Origin: Palsa-739 sp035532535
Lineage (GTDB): Bacteria; Actinomycetota; Thermoleophilia; Gaiellales; Gaiellaceae
DNA: 34,609 nucleotides
NCBI GenBank assembly: GCA_035532535.1
Contig: DATKQT010000033.1
Location: forward strand, 1-34,609
Reading direction: 5' to 3'
The notes beneath the pieces were generated by a model, which saw only the letters and a program-made list of their open reading frames with translations, searched no databases and was not told the origin of the DNA. Every line of letters begins with the position of its first letter. Within the stretch, counting starts at the first letter, position 1. Shown in pieces: positions 7,549 through 14,930 of the stretch. Both the position numbers and the translations under genes were made by a program.

Positions 7549-9354
7549 CTACGCCACGTCGGCGGCCCAATCGCCGTACAGCGACGTGTACAGGCCGCGG
7601 CGTGCGAGGAGCTGCTCGTGCGTTCCCTGCTCGACGATCCGACCGTGCTCGAGCACGACGATGAGGTCGGCGTCGCGGATGGTCGACAGCCGGTGTGCGA
7701 TCACGAACGCGGTGCGCTCGGCCAGCAAGATGCGGAGCGCCTGTTCGATCTTCCGCTCCGTGCCGATGTCGACCGACGAGGTTGCCTCGTCGAGGATGAG
7801 GATGCGCGGATCGGCAAGCAGCGCGCGTGCAAAGGCGACGAGCTGCCGCTGACCGAGGGACAGGCGTGACCCGCGCTCGCCGAGCTGCGTCTCGTAGCCG
7901 TCCTCGAGCCGGAGGATGAAGTCGTGCGCGCCGACGAGCTGCGCCGCGCGGACGATGTCTTCGGCCGAGGCTCCCGGCTTGCCGAAGGCGATGTTCTCCG
8001 CCACCGTGCCGGCGAAGAGGAAGCCCTCCTGCGGCACGACGCCGAGCTGGGAACGCAGCGAGCGCTGGTTGACGTCGTTCAGGTCGACGCCGTCGATGAG
8101 GATTCGACCGCCGGTCGGTTCGTAGAAGCGTGCGAGCAGCTTCGCGATCGTCGATTTGCCGGCGCCGGTGTGGCCGACGAGCGCGACCGTCGTCCCGGCG
8201 GGAACGTCGAGGTCGAGCCCGTGCAGCACCTCGTCCCCACGGCCGTACGCGAAGCGAACGTTTTCGAAGCAAACGTGGCCCGCGATGGCCGGAAGGTCGC
8301 CGGCGCCGGGCCGGTCCTCCACGTCGGGCTTCTGTTCGAGGATCCCGATGATCTTGTCGAGCGCCGCCGTCGCCGACAGGAACGTGTTGTACAGCTGCGA
8401 GAGCTGCTGCACCGGGTCGAAGAAGTTCTGCACGTAGAGCATGAAGGCAAAGAGCGTGCCGAGCGAGATGGAATGGGCGAAGTACAGGTGGCCGCCGTAC
8501 CCGAGCACGACCGCGAGCGCGACCGTCGACAGGAAGTCGACGAACGGGAAGTACACGCCGTTCAGCACGACCGTCTGCATGTTCGACTCGCGGTAACGCT
8601 TCGCGACCTCGCGGAAGTTCGCGTACGCCGCGTCCTCGCGCGTGAAGGCCTGCACGACGCGCATGCCGGAGATGTCCTCGGCCAGGGTCGCCGTGACCAG
8701 GCCGAGCCGTTCGCGCACGTCGGCGTACGCACTCGCGGAATGCTTGCGGAAGATCACCGTCGCGACGCTCATGAGCGGTATCACCGCGCACGTGGCGAGC
8801 GCGAGTCGCCAATCGAGGATGAACAGGAGAGCGGCAGTCCCGAGGAGCGTGAGCGTGCTCTGTACGAGGGTGGTGACGCCGTCGGTGACGAGCTGGTCGA
8901 TCGCCTCGACATCATTCGTGAGCCGGCTGATGATCACGCCCGCGCGGTTGCGTTCGTAGAAACCGAGCGACAGGCGCTGCAGGTGCCCGAAGAGCTGCTT
9001 GCGCAGGTCGGCGAGGATCCGTTCGCCGACCCAGCCCGTGAGGTACGTCTCGACGTACGTCATCCCCCAGTTGGCGAGACCCGCGGCGACAAAGATCCCG
9101 ACGACGATCTCGAGCTTCGCGCCGGTGTGGCCGTTGATCGCGTCGTCGAGCGCGTACTTCGCGAGGTACGGCGGTGCAAGCGCCGTCGCCGTCGCGGTCA
9201 GGAGCGAGATGACCGACAGTCCCGTGCGGCCGCGGTACGGGCGCGTCAGCTGCCAGAGTGTCCCGAACCTGCGCCTCGTCGTCCGCCAGGACCAGTCGTC
9301 GACAGCGGCGCCGCGCTCGCGCATCAAGTGCCCGCCCGGCTGGTGGACTCTCAT
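7549..9354 (-). CDS. ABC exporter half-transporter (consensus ATPase site)
   Basis: The product has 601 residues. A six-helix type I exporter membrane domain spans about 40-330, with coupling-loop landmarks LSLGFYERNRAGVIISRLTND. The nucleotide-binding domain has Walker A GHTGAGKST (about 394), signature LSLGQRQ (about 497), Walker B ILILDEATSSVD (about 518) and H-loop IAHRLST. The signature is degenerate (LSLGQ instead of LSGGQ) while the catalytic Glu is present. Its partner gene shows the reverse pattern, so together they should form a heterodimer with one weak and one active ATP site. ATG 9354 overlaps the partner's TGA (ATGA). The substrate is unknown; lipids, drugs or peptides are typical. 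Confidence 0.93.
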   Translation of the reverse strand: MRVHQPGGHLMRERGAAVDDWSWRTTRRRFGTLWQLTRPYRGRTGLSVISLLTATATALAPPYLAKYALDDAINGHTGAKLEIVVGIFVAAGLANWGMTYVETYLTGWVGERILADLRKQLFGHLQRLSLGFYERNRAGVIISRLTNDVEAIDQLVTDGVTTLVQSTLTLLGTAALLFILDWRLALATCAVIPLMSVATVIFRKHSASAYADVRERLGLVTATLAEDISGMRVVQAFTREDAAYANFREVAKRYRESNMQTVVLNGVYFPFVDFLSTVALAVVLGYGGHLYFAHSISLGTLFAFMLYVQNFFDPVQQLSQLYNTFLSATAALDKIIGILEQKPDVEDRPGAGDLPAIAGHVCFENVRFAYGRGDEVLHGLDLDVPAGTTVALVGHTGAGKSTIAKLLARFYEPTGGRILIDGVDLNDVNQRSLRSQLGVVPQEGFLFAGTVAENIAFGKPGASAEDIVRAAQLVGAHDFILRLEDGYETQLGERGSRLSLGQRQLVAFARALLADPRILILDEATSSVDIGTERKIEQALRILLAERTAFVIAHRLSTIRDADLIVVLEHGRIVEQGTHEQLLARRGLYTSLYGDWAADVA

Positions 9355-11135
9355 GCCACGTCCGCCCGCGCCTCGACCGCGTCCGCGAACTGCCGTTCGA
9401 GCAGCCCGTGCTCGTAGATCTCGCGGTACACGGCGCTCGTGCCGACGAGCTCGTCGTGCGTCCCGCGTGCGGCGACGCGCCCGTCGGCGAGGACGACGAT
9501 CTCGTCCGCGAGCGCGATCGTCGACAAGCGGTGCGCGATGATCAGCGTCGTCCGGCCCTCCATGGCGGTGCGCAGCCCGGTGCGAATCCGCGCTTCGGTC
9601 GAGGCGTCGACCGACGCGGTCGCATCGTCGAGGATGAGGACACGCGGGTCGACCGCGAGCGCGCGCGCGATGGCGATCCGCTGCCGCTGCCCGCCCGAGA
9701 GCGTGATGCCGCGTTCGCCGATGACGGTGTCGTAGCCCTTCGGTAGCCGCTCGACGAACTCGTGCGCCTGCGCGAGCCGTGAGACGCGCTCGACCTCAGC
9801 GTCGGAGATGCCGGCGCTGCCGAACGCGATGTTCTCGCGCACCGTGGCGGAGAAGAGGAACGGATCCTGCGCGATCACGCCGATCGCGCCGCGGAGCGAG
9901 GTGAGCGTCACATCGCGGACGTCCTGGCCGTCCACCGTGATGCGTCCGGTAGTCGCGTCGTAGAACCGCGGGACGAGCGAGGTCAGCGTCGTCTTGCCCG
10001 AGCCGGTATGTCCGATGAGCGCGACCGTCTGCCCGGCGGCGATGTCGAGGTCGATGTCCTCGAGCACGAGCCGCCCCGGGAGGTACTCGAACGAGACGTG
10101 CTCGAAGCGGACGTGACCGGGGCCTGGTCCGAGCGGGGGCGCGCCGGGACGGTCGGCGATCTCCTCCGGCTCGTCGATCACTTGGAAGATGCGCTCGCCG
10201 GAGGCCGTTGCCCGTTGCGCCTGGCCGATCCACATCCCGAGCGAGCGCAACGGCGTGACGAGCATGCCGAGGTAGAGGAAGATCGCGCTGAAGCTGCCCG
10301 GCGTGAGGTCGCCGCGCGCGACCATGCGGGCGCCGACGAGCAGGACGAACGCCTGCGCGAGCAGCGGCACGAACGAGATGAGCGGCACGTACGTCGCGCG
10401 CTGGCGGTTCGCCTTCAGCGTCTGGTCGAAGACGAGCTCCGACCGGTACTCGAACTTGTCCTCCTCCGCAGGCTCCTGCGCGAACGCTTTGACGACGTGG
10501 ACGCCGACGATGTTTTCCTCGGCGACGGTGGCGACGTCGGCGAGACGCTGCTGCACATCGCGCAGCGTCGGATGGGCGATGTGGCTGTACCGATATGCGA
10601 GCACGACGAGCGGGGGCGTGATCGCGAGCGCGATGAGCGCGAGCTCCCACTGGAAGAAGAAGAGGACGACGGTCACCGACACGACGGTGAGCACGTTCTG
10701 GAAGAAGAAGATGAGGCCGTAGCCGAGGAAGAAGCGGACGCCCTGCAGGTCGACGGTCGCGCGCGACATCAGCTGTCCGGTCTGATGGCGGTCGTAGAAG
10801 CCGTACGACAGGCGAACGAGGCGCGCGTACAGGTGGCTGCGCATGTCCATCTCGACGTCGAGGGCCTGCTTGCCCGACAAGAGGCGCCGTCCGAGCATGA
10901 ACGCGGCCCGCGCGAAGCCGAGGGCGACGATCTCGCCGACCGTTAGCCAGAGGCGATGGCGGTCGTGGTGGATGAGCGCGCCGTCGATGACGTTGCGGCC
11001 GGTGAGCCAGACGAGCGCGATCTGCGCCGCCTGCGATCCGACGGCGAGAACGATGGAAACGGCGAGGCCAACCCGGTAGGGTCGGAGAAAGCCGAGCAGA
11101 CGCACGAACGTCGCCCGGTAGGGGACGGCACTCAC
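9351..11135 (-). CDS. ABC exporter half-transporter (degenerate Walker B)
   Basis: The product has 594 residues with a type I exporter membrane domain (about 15-320; LSYGFYDRHQTGQLMSRATVD). The nucleotide-binding domain has Walker A GHTGSGKTT (about 374), canonical signature LSGGQRQRIAIARAL (about 475) and Walker B ILILDDATASVD (about 499), in which the catalytic Glu is Asp (codons GAC GAT). The H-loop AHRLST is intact. Heterodimeric bacterial exporters of the TM287/288 type carry exactly this Asp change in one subunit, which fits pairing with the downstream gene. GTG 11135 lies 4 nt after the glycosylase stop and is preceded by GAGAAG, so it is co-transcribed with that gene. Confidence 0.93.
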   Translation of the reverse strand: MSAVPYRATFVRLLGFLRPYRVGLAVSIVLAVGSQAAQIALVWLTGRNVIDGALIHHDRHRLWLTVGEIVALGFARAAFMLGRRLLSGKQALDVEMDMRSHLYARLVRLSYGFYDRHQTGQLMSRATVDLQGVRFFLGYGLIFFFQNVLTVVSVTVVLFFFQWELALIALAITPPLVVLAYRYSHIAHPTLRDVQQRLADVATVAEENIVGVHVVKAFAQEPAEEDKFEYRSELVFDQTLKANRQRATYVPLISFVPLLAQAFVLLVGARMVARGDLTPGSFSAIFLYLGMLVTPLRSLGMWIGQAQRATASGERIFQVIDEPEEIADRPGAPPLGPGPGHVRFEHVSFEYLPGRLVLEDIDLDIAAGQTVALIGHTGSGKTTLTSLVPRFYDATTGRITVDGQDVRDVTLTSLRGAIGVIAQDPFLFSATVRENIAFGSAGISDAEVERVSRLAQAHEFVERLPKGYDTVIGERGITLSGGQRQRIAIARALAVDPRVLILDDATASVDASTEARIRTGLRTAMEGRTTLIIAHRLSTIALADEIVVLADGRVAARGTHDELVGTSAVYREIYEHGLLERQFADAVEARADVA

Positions 11136-11139
11136 CTTC

Positions 11140-11745
11140 TCAATGTAGACGCGCGAGCTCCTGCTGAATGAGGGAAAGGGCAGCGTCGAGACGCCTGCGA
11201 TTGGCCGGCACGTTCGGCCAGCTGCTCGCGCCGGAGGGATGCGGAAGTGGGATGACCGGCACTCCGTCCAGCTCGTGGCGCTCGCCGATGCACTCGGTCA
11301 GCGAGGACGGGCCGAGGATCGCGCGCAGCGCGAGCCCGCCCACGGTCACGATCAGGCGCGGCCGGATGAGCTCGACCTCCCAGCGGTGCCAGAAGGAGCA
11401 CAGTTCCTGCTCGCGCGGCGTCGGTGTTCGGTCGCCGCGTCCAGAGGCCGGACGACCCGGATAGCAGCGCGTCACCGACGCGCAGTAGAAGGTCGCGTAG
11501 AACGCGTCCTCGTCCAGCACGAGCCAGCGGCGCAGCGTTTGGCCGGCGCGGCCGCGCCACGGAAGGCGCTCCTCGCCTTCGACGATGCCCGGCGCCTGTC
11601 CGTACAGGTATGCATGCTGATGGGCGAACGGGGCGCGCACGGGCAGAGACTCGAGCGGATAGCCGGCCTCCGCGCAGGCGCGGCAGCGGGACAAGTCGCG
11701 CTGCAGGGATGTGAGCGATCGATACGCTGATTTGCGGACGGTCAT
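11140..11745 (-). CDS. Uracil-DNA glycosylase superfamily protein, Fe-S type
   Basis: The product has 201 residues. Motif A reads GQAPG (49-53) and the C-terminal motif is LPHPSGASSW (about 168-176), both features of the family 4/5 uracil-DNA glycosylases. These remove uracil from DNA in base excision repair. Cysteines at 21, 24, 94 and 116 (with one more at 88) fit the four-Cys Fe-S cluster of those families. ATG 11745 is preceded by GAGAAGAGA at about 8 nt. A TTG at 11778 would add 11 residues but has no better site. The ATG shares the bases CATG with the divergent DUF4395 gene. The ABC exporter genes follow 4 nt downstream, with no obvious functional link. Confidence 0.85.
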   Translation of the reverse strand: MTVRKSAYRSLTSLQRDLSRCRACAEAGYPLESLPVRAPFAHQHAYLYGQAPGIVEGEERLPWRGRAGQTLRRWLVLDEDAFYATFYCASVTRCYPGRPASGRGDRTPTPREQELCSFWHRWEVELIRPRLIVTVGGLALRAILGPSSLTECIGERHELDGVPVIPLPHPSGASSWPNVPANRRRLDAALSLIQQELARLH

Positions 11746-12223
11746 GCGCGGTCTCTTCTCGTTTCCGAACCCTGTCAACGAAACGTCGGCGCGGCTCGTC
11801 GCCGGCGTTGTCGCGGTGCTCGCCGTCGTGGCGATCGCATTCCAGCAGGGTTGGATCCTGCCGGTGCTCGCCTATGGGTTCGTCGCTCGCGCGCTGACCG
11901 GGCCGAAGCTGAGCCCGCTCGCGTTCGTGGCCACGCGCTTCGTCACGCCGCGCCTCCACGTCGCACACCGCTACTCACCCGGGCCGGCGAAGCGTTTCGC
12001 CCAGACGATCGGCGCGGTCTTCACGCTGACGGCGACCCTTCTCTGGTACGCCGCCGGCCAGCACACGGCAGCGCTCGCCCTCGCCGGCGTGATCGCGGTG
12101 TTCGCGTCGCTCGAGTCCGGCTTCGGCCTCTGCGTCGGCTGCAAGGCGTTCTACCTCGGCATGCGCCTCGGGCTCGTCCCGCCGAGCGTGTGCAAGGACT
12201 GCGCGCCGTTCCTGCGGGCGTAG
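11744..12223 (+). CDS. DUF4395 membrane protein
   Basis: The product has 159 residues from ATG 11744. The N-terminal FPNPVNETSARLVAG motif, about four hydrophobic segments, and a C-terminal Cys-rich end (GLCVGCKAFYLGMRLG, then VCKDC) match DUF4395 proteins, whose function is unknown. They occur beside thioredoxin-like or sulfurtransferase genes in many actinobacteria, hinting at redox or sulfur chemistry; no such neighbour is present here. GTG 11711 is an alternative start that would extend it into the divergent glycosylase gene. TACGCT (11723-11728) is a possible -10. The TAG stop supplies the first bases of the proposed ftcD promoter. Confidence 0.83.
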   Translation: MRGLFSFPNPVNETSARLVAGVVAVLAVVAIAFQQGWILPVLAYGFVARALTGPKLSPLAFVATRFVTPRLHVAHRYSPGPAKRFAQTIGAVFTLTATLLWYAAGQHTAALALAGVIAVFASLESGFGLCVGCKAFYLGMRLGLVPPSVCKDCAPFLRA

Positions 12224-12226
12224 TCT
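12221..12226 (+). promoter_or_regulatory. Putative leaderless promoter (-10) of ftcD
   Basis: TAGTCT fits TANNNT and ends 6 nt before the ftcD GTG, so transcription would begin at the start codon itself. Its first three bases are the stop codon of the DUF4395 gene. There is no Shine-Dalgarno sequence. Confidence 0.5.
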
Positions 12227-12232
12227 CTGCGC

Positions 12233-13111
12233 GTGCTCCCGCTCGAGAGCGTCCCGAATGTCTCCGAGGGCCGTGACCGGCTCGTCATCGCCGACATCGG
12301 GACGGAGCTCGCGCGCTTCGCAAAGCTCCTCGATGTCCACTCCGACGAGGACCACAACCGGTCCGTCTACACGGTTGCGGGAGACGAGGGCCAGATCGTG
12401 GACGCGCTCCTGGCCGGCATCGCGGCCGCGCAGGAGCGGATCGACCTGCGCGAGCACGGGGGCGTGCATCCGCGCATCGGTGTGGCCGACGTCGTCCCTG
12501 TCGTCGCGATCCGGCCTGAGGACTCCGAGCTCGCGCGCGAGACGGCACGCCTCGCCGCGCGGCGCATCGGCGAGGAGCTCGAGCTGCCCGTCTTCCTGTA
12601 CGGCGAGATCGGCGAGGGTCGCGGCCCCGCGTTCTTCCGCCGCGGTGGTCCGGAGGAGCTTCAGCGCCGCATCGATGCAGGGGAGCTCGCGCCGGACTTC
12701 GGCCCGTCGCAGCTGCACCCCTCGGCAGGCGGCGTCATCGTCGGCGCGCGCCGCCCACTCATTGCGTTCAACGTGAACCTCGCGAACGCCGACGTCGAAG
12801 CGGCGCGCGCGATCGCCTGCACGATCCGCGAGCGCGACGGTGGCTTCCCCGGCGTCCGCGCGCTCGGGCTCGACCTGCCCCGCGCGGGGCACGCGCAGAT
12901 CAGCATGAACGTCGAGGACTGGGAGGCCGCCGCGCTGCACGACATCGTCTCCGCCATCGAGCGCGAAGCGACGGCGCGGGGTGTTGAGCTTGCAGGCGCC
13001 GAGCTCGTCGGGCTCATGCCTGCCGGCGCGGCGATTGCGGCCGCTGGCGCGCTCCTCCGCATCCAGAACTTCGACGCGTCGCACGTCCTCGAGCTGCGGC
13101 TACTCGAGTAG
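12233..13111 (+). CDS. ftcD: Glutamate formimidoyltransferase
   Basis: The product has 292 residues, the size of the stand-alone transferase. The cyclodeaminase domain found in the animal bifunctional enzyme is absent. It moves the formimino group from N-formimino-glutamate to tetrahydrofolate, the last step of one histidine degradation branch. Landmarks are SVPNVSEGRD at the N-terminus, VHSDEDHNRSVYT (about 38-50), EHGGVHPRIGVADVVP (about 78-93) with the conserved His, and FNVNLAN in the C-terminal subdomain. The GTG start at 12233 has no ribosome site and fits leaderless expression. It converges on hisA with a 12-bp overlap. With hutH, hutU and hutI downstream it completes a hut pathway split around the his operon. 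Confidence 0.92.
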   Translation: MLPLESVPNVSEGRDRLVIADIGTELARFAKLLDVHSDEDHNRSVYTVAGDEGQIVDALLAGIAAAQERIDLREHGGVHPRIGVADVVPVVAIRPEDSELARETARLAARRIGEELELPVFLYGEIGEGRGPAFFRRGGPEELQRRIDAGELAPDFGPSQLHPSAGGVIVGARRPLIAFNVNLANADVEAARAIACTIRERDGGFPGVRALGLDLPRAGHAQISMNVEDWEAAALHDIVSAIEREATARGVELAGAELVGLMPAGAAIAAAGALLRIQNFDASHVLELRLLE

Positions 13112-13780
13112 CGCGCGCCCGACGACCGCCCCCTCGAGGCCGAGCGCGGCGAGCGCGTCGAGATCCCCCTGCGACCGCACGCCGCCCGCGGCCAACACCG
13201 GGCCGGCGAAGCGGCCGACGACCCGCTCCATCAGGGCGAGGTCGGGGCCGCTGAGCGTTCCGTCGCGGTCGACGGCAGTACAGAGCAGACGCGCGACGCC
13301 TGCGGCGCGGCAGCGGTCGACGGCCTCGTCGACCGTGAGCCCGCTCCCGTGCTCCCAGCCGCGCGTGCGGACCTCGCCGTCGCGGACGTCGACGGCGACG
13401 ACGAGCCGCGCGCCGAGCGCCTCCACGTACGGCTCCGGCCCCTGCTCGAACGCCGCCGTTCCGACGATGACGCGCTCGATGCCGGCGCCGATGAGCGCGA
13501 GGGCGTCATCGGGGCTGCGCACGCCGCCGCCGAGCTGGACGGGGACCGGCGCGACCGCCGCCGCCAGGCGCCGCGCGAGCTCGATCGGGACGCCGCCCGA
13601 GCGGGCGGCGTCGAGGACAACGACATGGAGCAGGGGAGGGGCGGTCGCGGCGAAACGGCGAGCCAGCTCGACCGGGTCGCCGGCCTCGCGGGTCACGGCA
13701 TCGAAGTCCCCGCGTTCGAGCCGCACAGCCCGCCCGTCGAGGACGTCCACGGCGGGAAGAAGTTGAAAGCCTTGGCTCAC
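13100..13780 (-). CDS. hisA: Phosphoribosylformimino-AICAR-P isomerase (HisA)
   Basis: The product has 226 residues and a (beta/alpha)8 barrel. LLPAVDVLDGRAVRLERG at the N-terminus carries the first catalytic Asp. VQLGGGVRS holds a phosphate loop, and TAVDRDGTLSGPD holds the second catalytic Asp followed by the other phosphate site (AAGGVRS). HisA catalyses the Amadori isomerisation of ProFAR to PRFAR in histidine synthesis. It is slightly shorter than usual (about 240). The GTG start at 13780 directly abuts the 20-bp palindrome shared with the divergent regulator gene. Alone among the his genes here it is on the minus strand, so coordinated control probably works through that palindrome. A dual HisA/TrpF role, known in other actinobacteria, cannot be excluded. 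Confidence 0.94.
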   Translation of the reverse strand: MSQGFQLLPAVDVLDGRAVRLERGDFDAVTREAGDPVELARRFAATAPPLLHVVVLDAARSGGVPIELARRLAAAVAPVPVQLGGGVRSPDDALALIGAGIERVIVGTAAFEQGPEPYVEALGARLVVAVDVRDGEVRTRGWEHGSGLTVDEAVDRCRAAGVARLLCTAVDRDGTLSGPDLALMERVVGRFAGPVLAAGGVRSQGDLDALAALGLEGAVVGRALLE

Positions 13781-13800
13781 CGTGTTACCATGCTAACACG
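13763..13800 (+). promoter_or_regulatory. his operator/promoter: 20-bp palindrome between hisA and hisR
   Basis: Bases 13781-13800 read CGTGTTA C CATG C TAACACG, an inverted repeat with one mismatched pair. It fills the entire gap between the hisA GTG (13780) and the regulator ATG (13801). On the plus strand TTGAAA (13763-13768), a 17-bp spacer and TACCAT (13786-13791) form a good sigma70-type promoter whose -10 lies inside the palindrome. On the minus strand TAGCAT (13795-13790) is a -10 facing hisA. Both -10s end 9 nt before their start codons. A TrpR-family dimer bound here would block both directions. Confidence 0.75.
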
Positions 13801-14103
13801 ATGGCAGCAACGGAGCCCCGACATTGGCCGACCAGAGAGCACCGGGACCTCTTCGAGACGGTCGCGTCGCTGCGGACGAAGGAGGAAGCCCAGAGCTTCC
13901 TGCGGGATCTCTGCACGCGCGCCGAGCTGGACGCGATGGCCCATCGGTGGCAGGTGGCGCGCCTCCTGGACGAAGGGCTGCCGTATCTCGAGGTCGCGCG
14001 GCGGGCGCACGCCTCGACGACGACGGTGACGCGCGTGGCGCAGTGGCTGCGCCGCGGCGAGGGCGGCTACCGGCTGGCGCTCCAGCGGAGGCGAAGATCC
14101 TGA
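13801..14103 (+). CDS. hisR: YerC/TrpR-family regulator, likely his repressor
   Basis: The product has 100 residues with the full YerC/YecD TrpR-like pattern: SLRTKEEAQSFLRDLCT, then ELDAMAHRWQVARLLDEG and the helix-turn-helix (YLEVARRAHASTTTVTRVAQWL), ending with the family-typical GEGGYRLAL. TrpR relatives are small helical dimers that bind short palindromes. YerC-type members have been predicted as histidine gene regulators (HisR) in Firmicutes by comparative genomics. Here the gene sits inside the his locus with a palindrome touching its start, which argues for autoregulation and control of hisA and hisG-hisIE. No ribosome site precedes ATG 13801. The symbol is assigned by context. Confidence 0.85.
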   Translation: MAATEPRHWPTREHRDLFETVASLRTKEEAQSFLRDLCTRAELDAMAHRWQVARLLDEGLPYLEVARRAHASTTTVTRVAQWLRRGEGGYRLALQRRRRS

Positions 14104-14930
14104 GGATCGCGGTCCCGTCGAAGGGCCGGCTGCGCGATCCCGCGATCGCGCTGCTCGAGGACGCCGGGCTCGGGCCGGAGACGCCCGGCGACCGCGCGCT
14201 CGCGTTTCCGTGCCGCAACGCACCCGTGGAGGCGCTGCTCGTGCGCGCCGACGACATTCCCGAATACGTGCAGGACGGCGTCGTCGACTGCGGGATCACC
14301 GGGCTCGACATCGTCCGCGAACGCGGCGCGAACGTCACGGAGCTGCAACGCCTCGGCTTCGGCGCATGCACGTTGGAAGCAGCAGTGCCGGAGGAGTCGG
14401 CGTTCACCTCGCCAGAGGACCTCACTGGGGCGCGGATCGCGACGAGCTTCCCGCGGCTTGCACAGGATCTGTTGCCCGTGCCGATCGCGCTCGTCGACGT
14501 GCACGGCTCCGTCGAGCTCGCGCCGCGACTCGGGCTCGCCGACGCGATCGTGGATCTCGTCTCGAGCGGGAGCACGCTGCGCACGAACGGCCTCCGTTCG
14601 ATCGGCGTCCTGCTCGAGTCCGAGGCGGTGCTCATCGGTCCGCCCGAACCGCGTGCCGAGGCCGTCCACCTCGCCGGCGTCTTCCGCAGCGTCGTCGACG
14701 CGCGGGGGACGCGCTACCTCATGTTGAACGCGCCCGAGGATGCAATCGACGCGATCTGCGCACTCGTACCCGGGTCCCGCGCACCGAGCGTGCTGCCCCT
14801 CTCCGAGCCGGGAATGGTGGCCGTGCACAGCCTCGTTCCCGCCGCCGACATCTGGCGCCTGCTCCCGGAGCTCGAGAGCGCGGGTGCGTCGTCGATCCTC
14901 ATCGTTCCCGTCGAACGGATGCTCGGGTGA
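14100..14930 (+). CDS. hisG: ATP phosphoribosyltransferase, long form (non-AUG start)
   Basis: The product has about 276 residues. The N-terminus LRIAVPSKGRLRDPA, then DCGITGLDI, DLVSSGSTLRTNGL and a C-terminal domain of about 70 residues (VPAADIWRLLPELESAGASS) define the long HisG form. Its ACT-like C-terminus usually mediates feedback inhibition by histidine, so HisZ is not needed. It catalyses the first step: ATP plus PRPP to phosphoribosyl-ATP. No ATG, GTG or TTG is near the conserved N-terminus. CTG 14100, which overlaps the regulator's TGA as CTGA, is the likely start, with GGAGG at 14086-14090, 9 nt upstream. ATC 14097 is an alternative. The nearest in-frame GTG lies about 18 codons upstream, inside the regulator gene. 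Confidence 0.9.
   Translation: MRIAVPSKGRLRDPAIALLEDAGLGPETPGDRALAFPCRNAPVEALLVRADDIPEYVQDGVVDCGITGLDIVRERGANVTELQRLGFGACTLEAAVPEESAFTSPEDLTGARIATSFPRLAQDLLPVPIALVDVHGSVELAPRLGLADAIVDLVSSGSTLRTNGLRSIGVLLESEAVLIGPPEPRAEAVHLAGVFRSVVDARGTRYLMLNAPEDAIDAICALVPGSRAPSVLPLSEPGMVAVHSLVPAADIWRLLPELESAGASSILIVPVERMLG

Noticed and set aside
11746..11778. TTG 11778 as start of the glycosylase, and TTGACA (11778-11773) as its -35
   Set aside because: ATG 11745 has a good GAGAAGAGA site, and no -10 hexamer lies 16-18 bp after the TTGACA.
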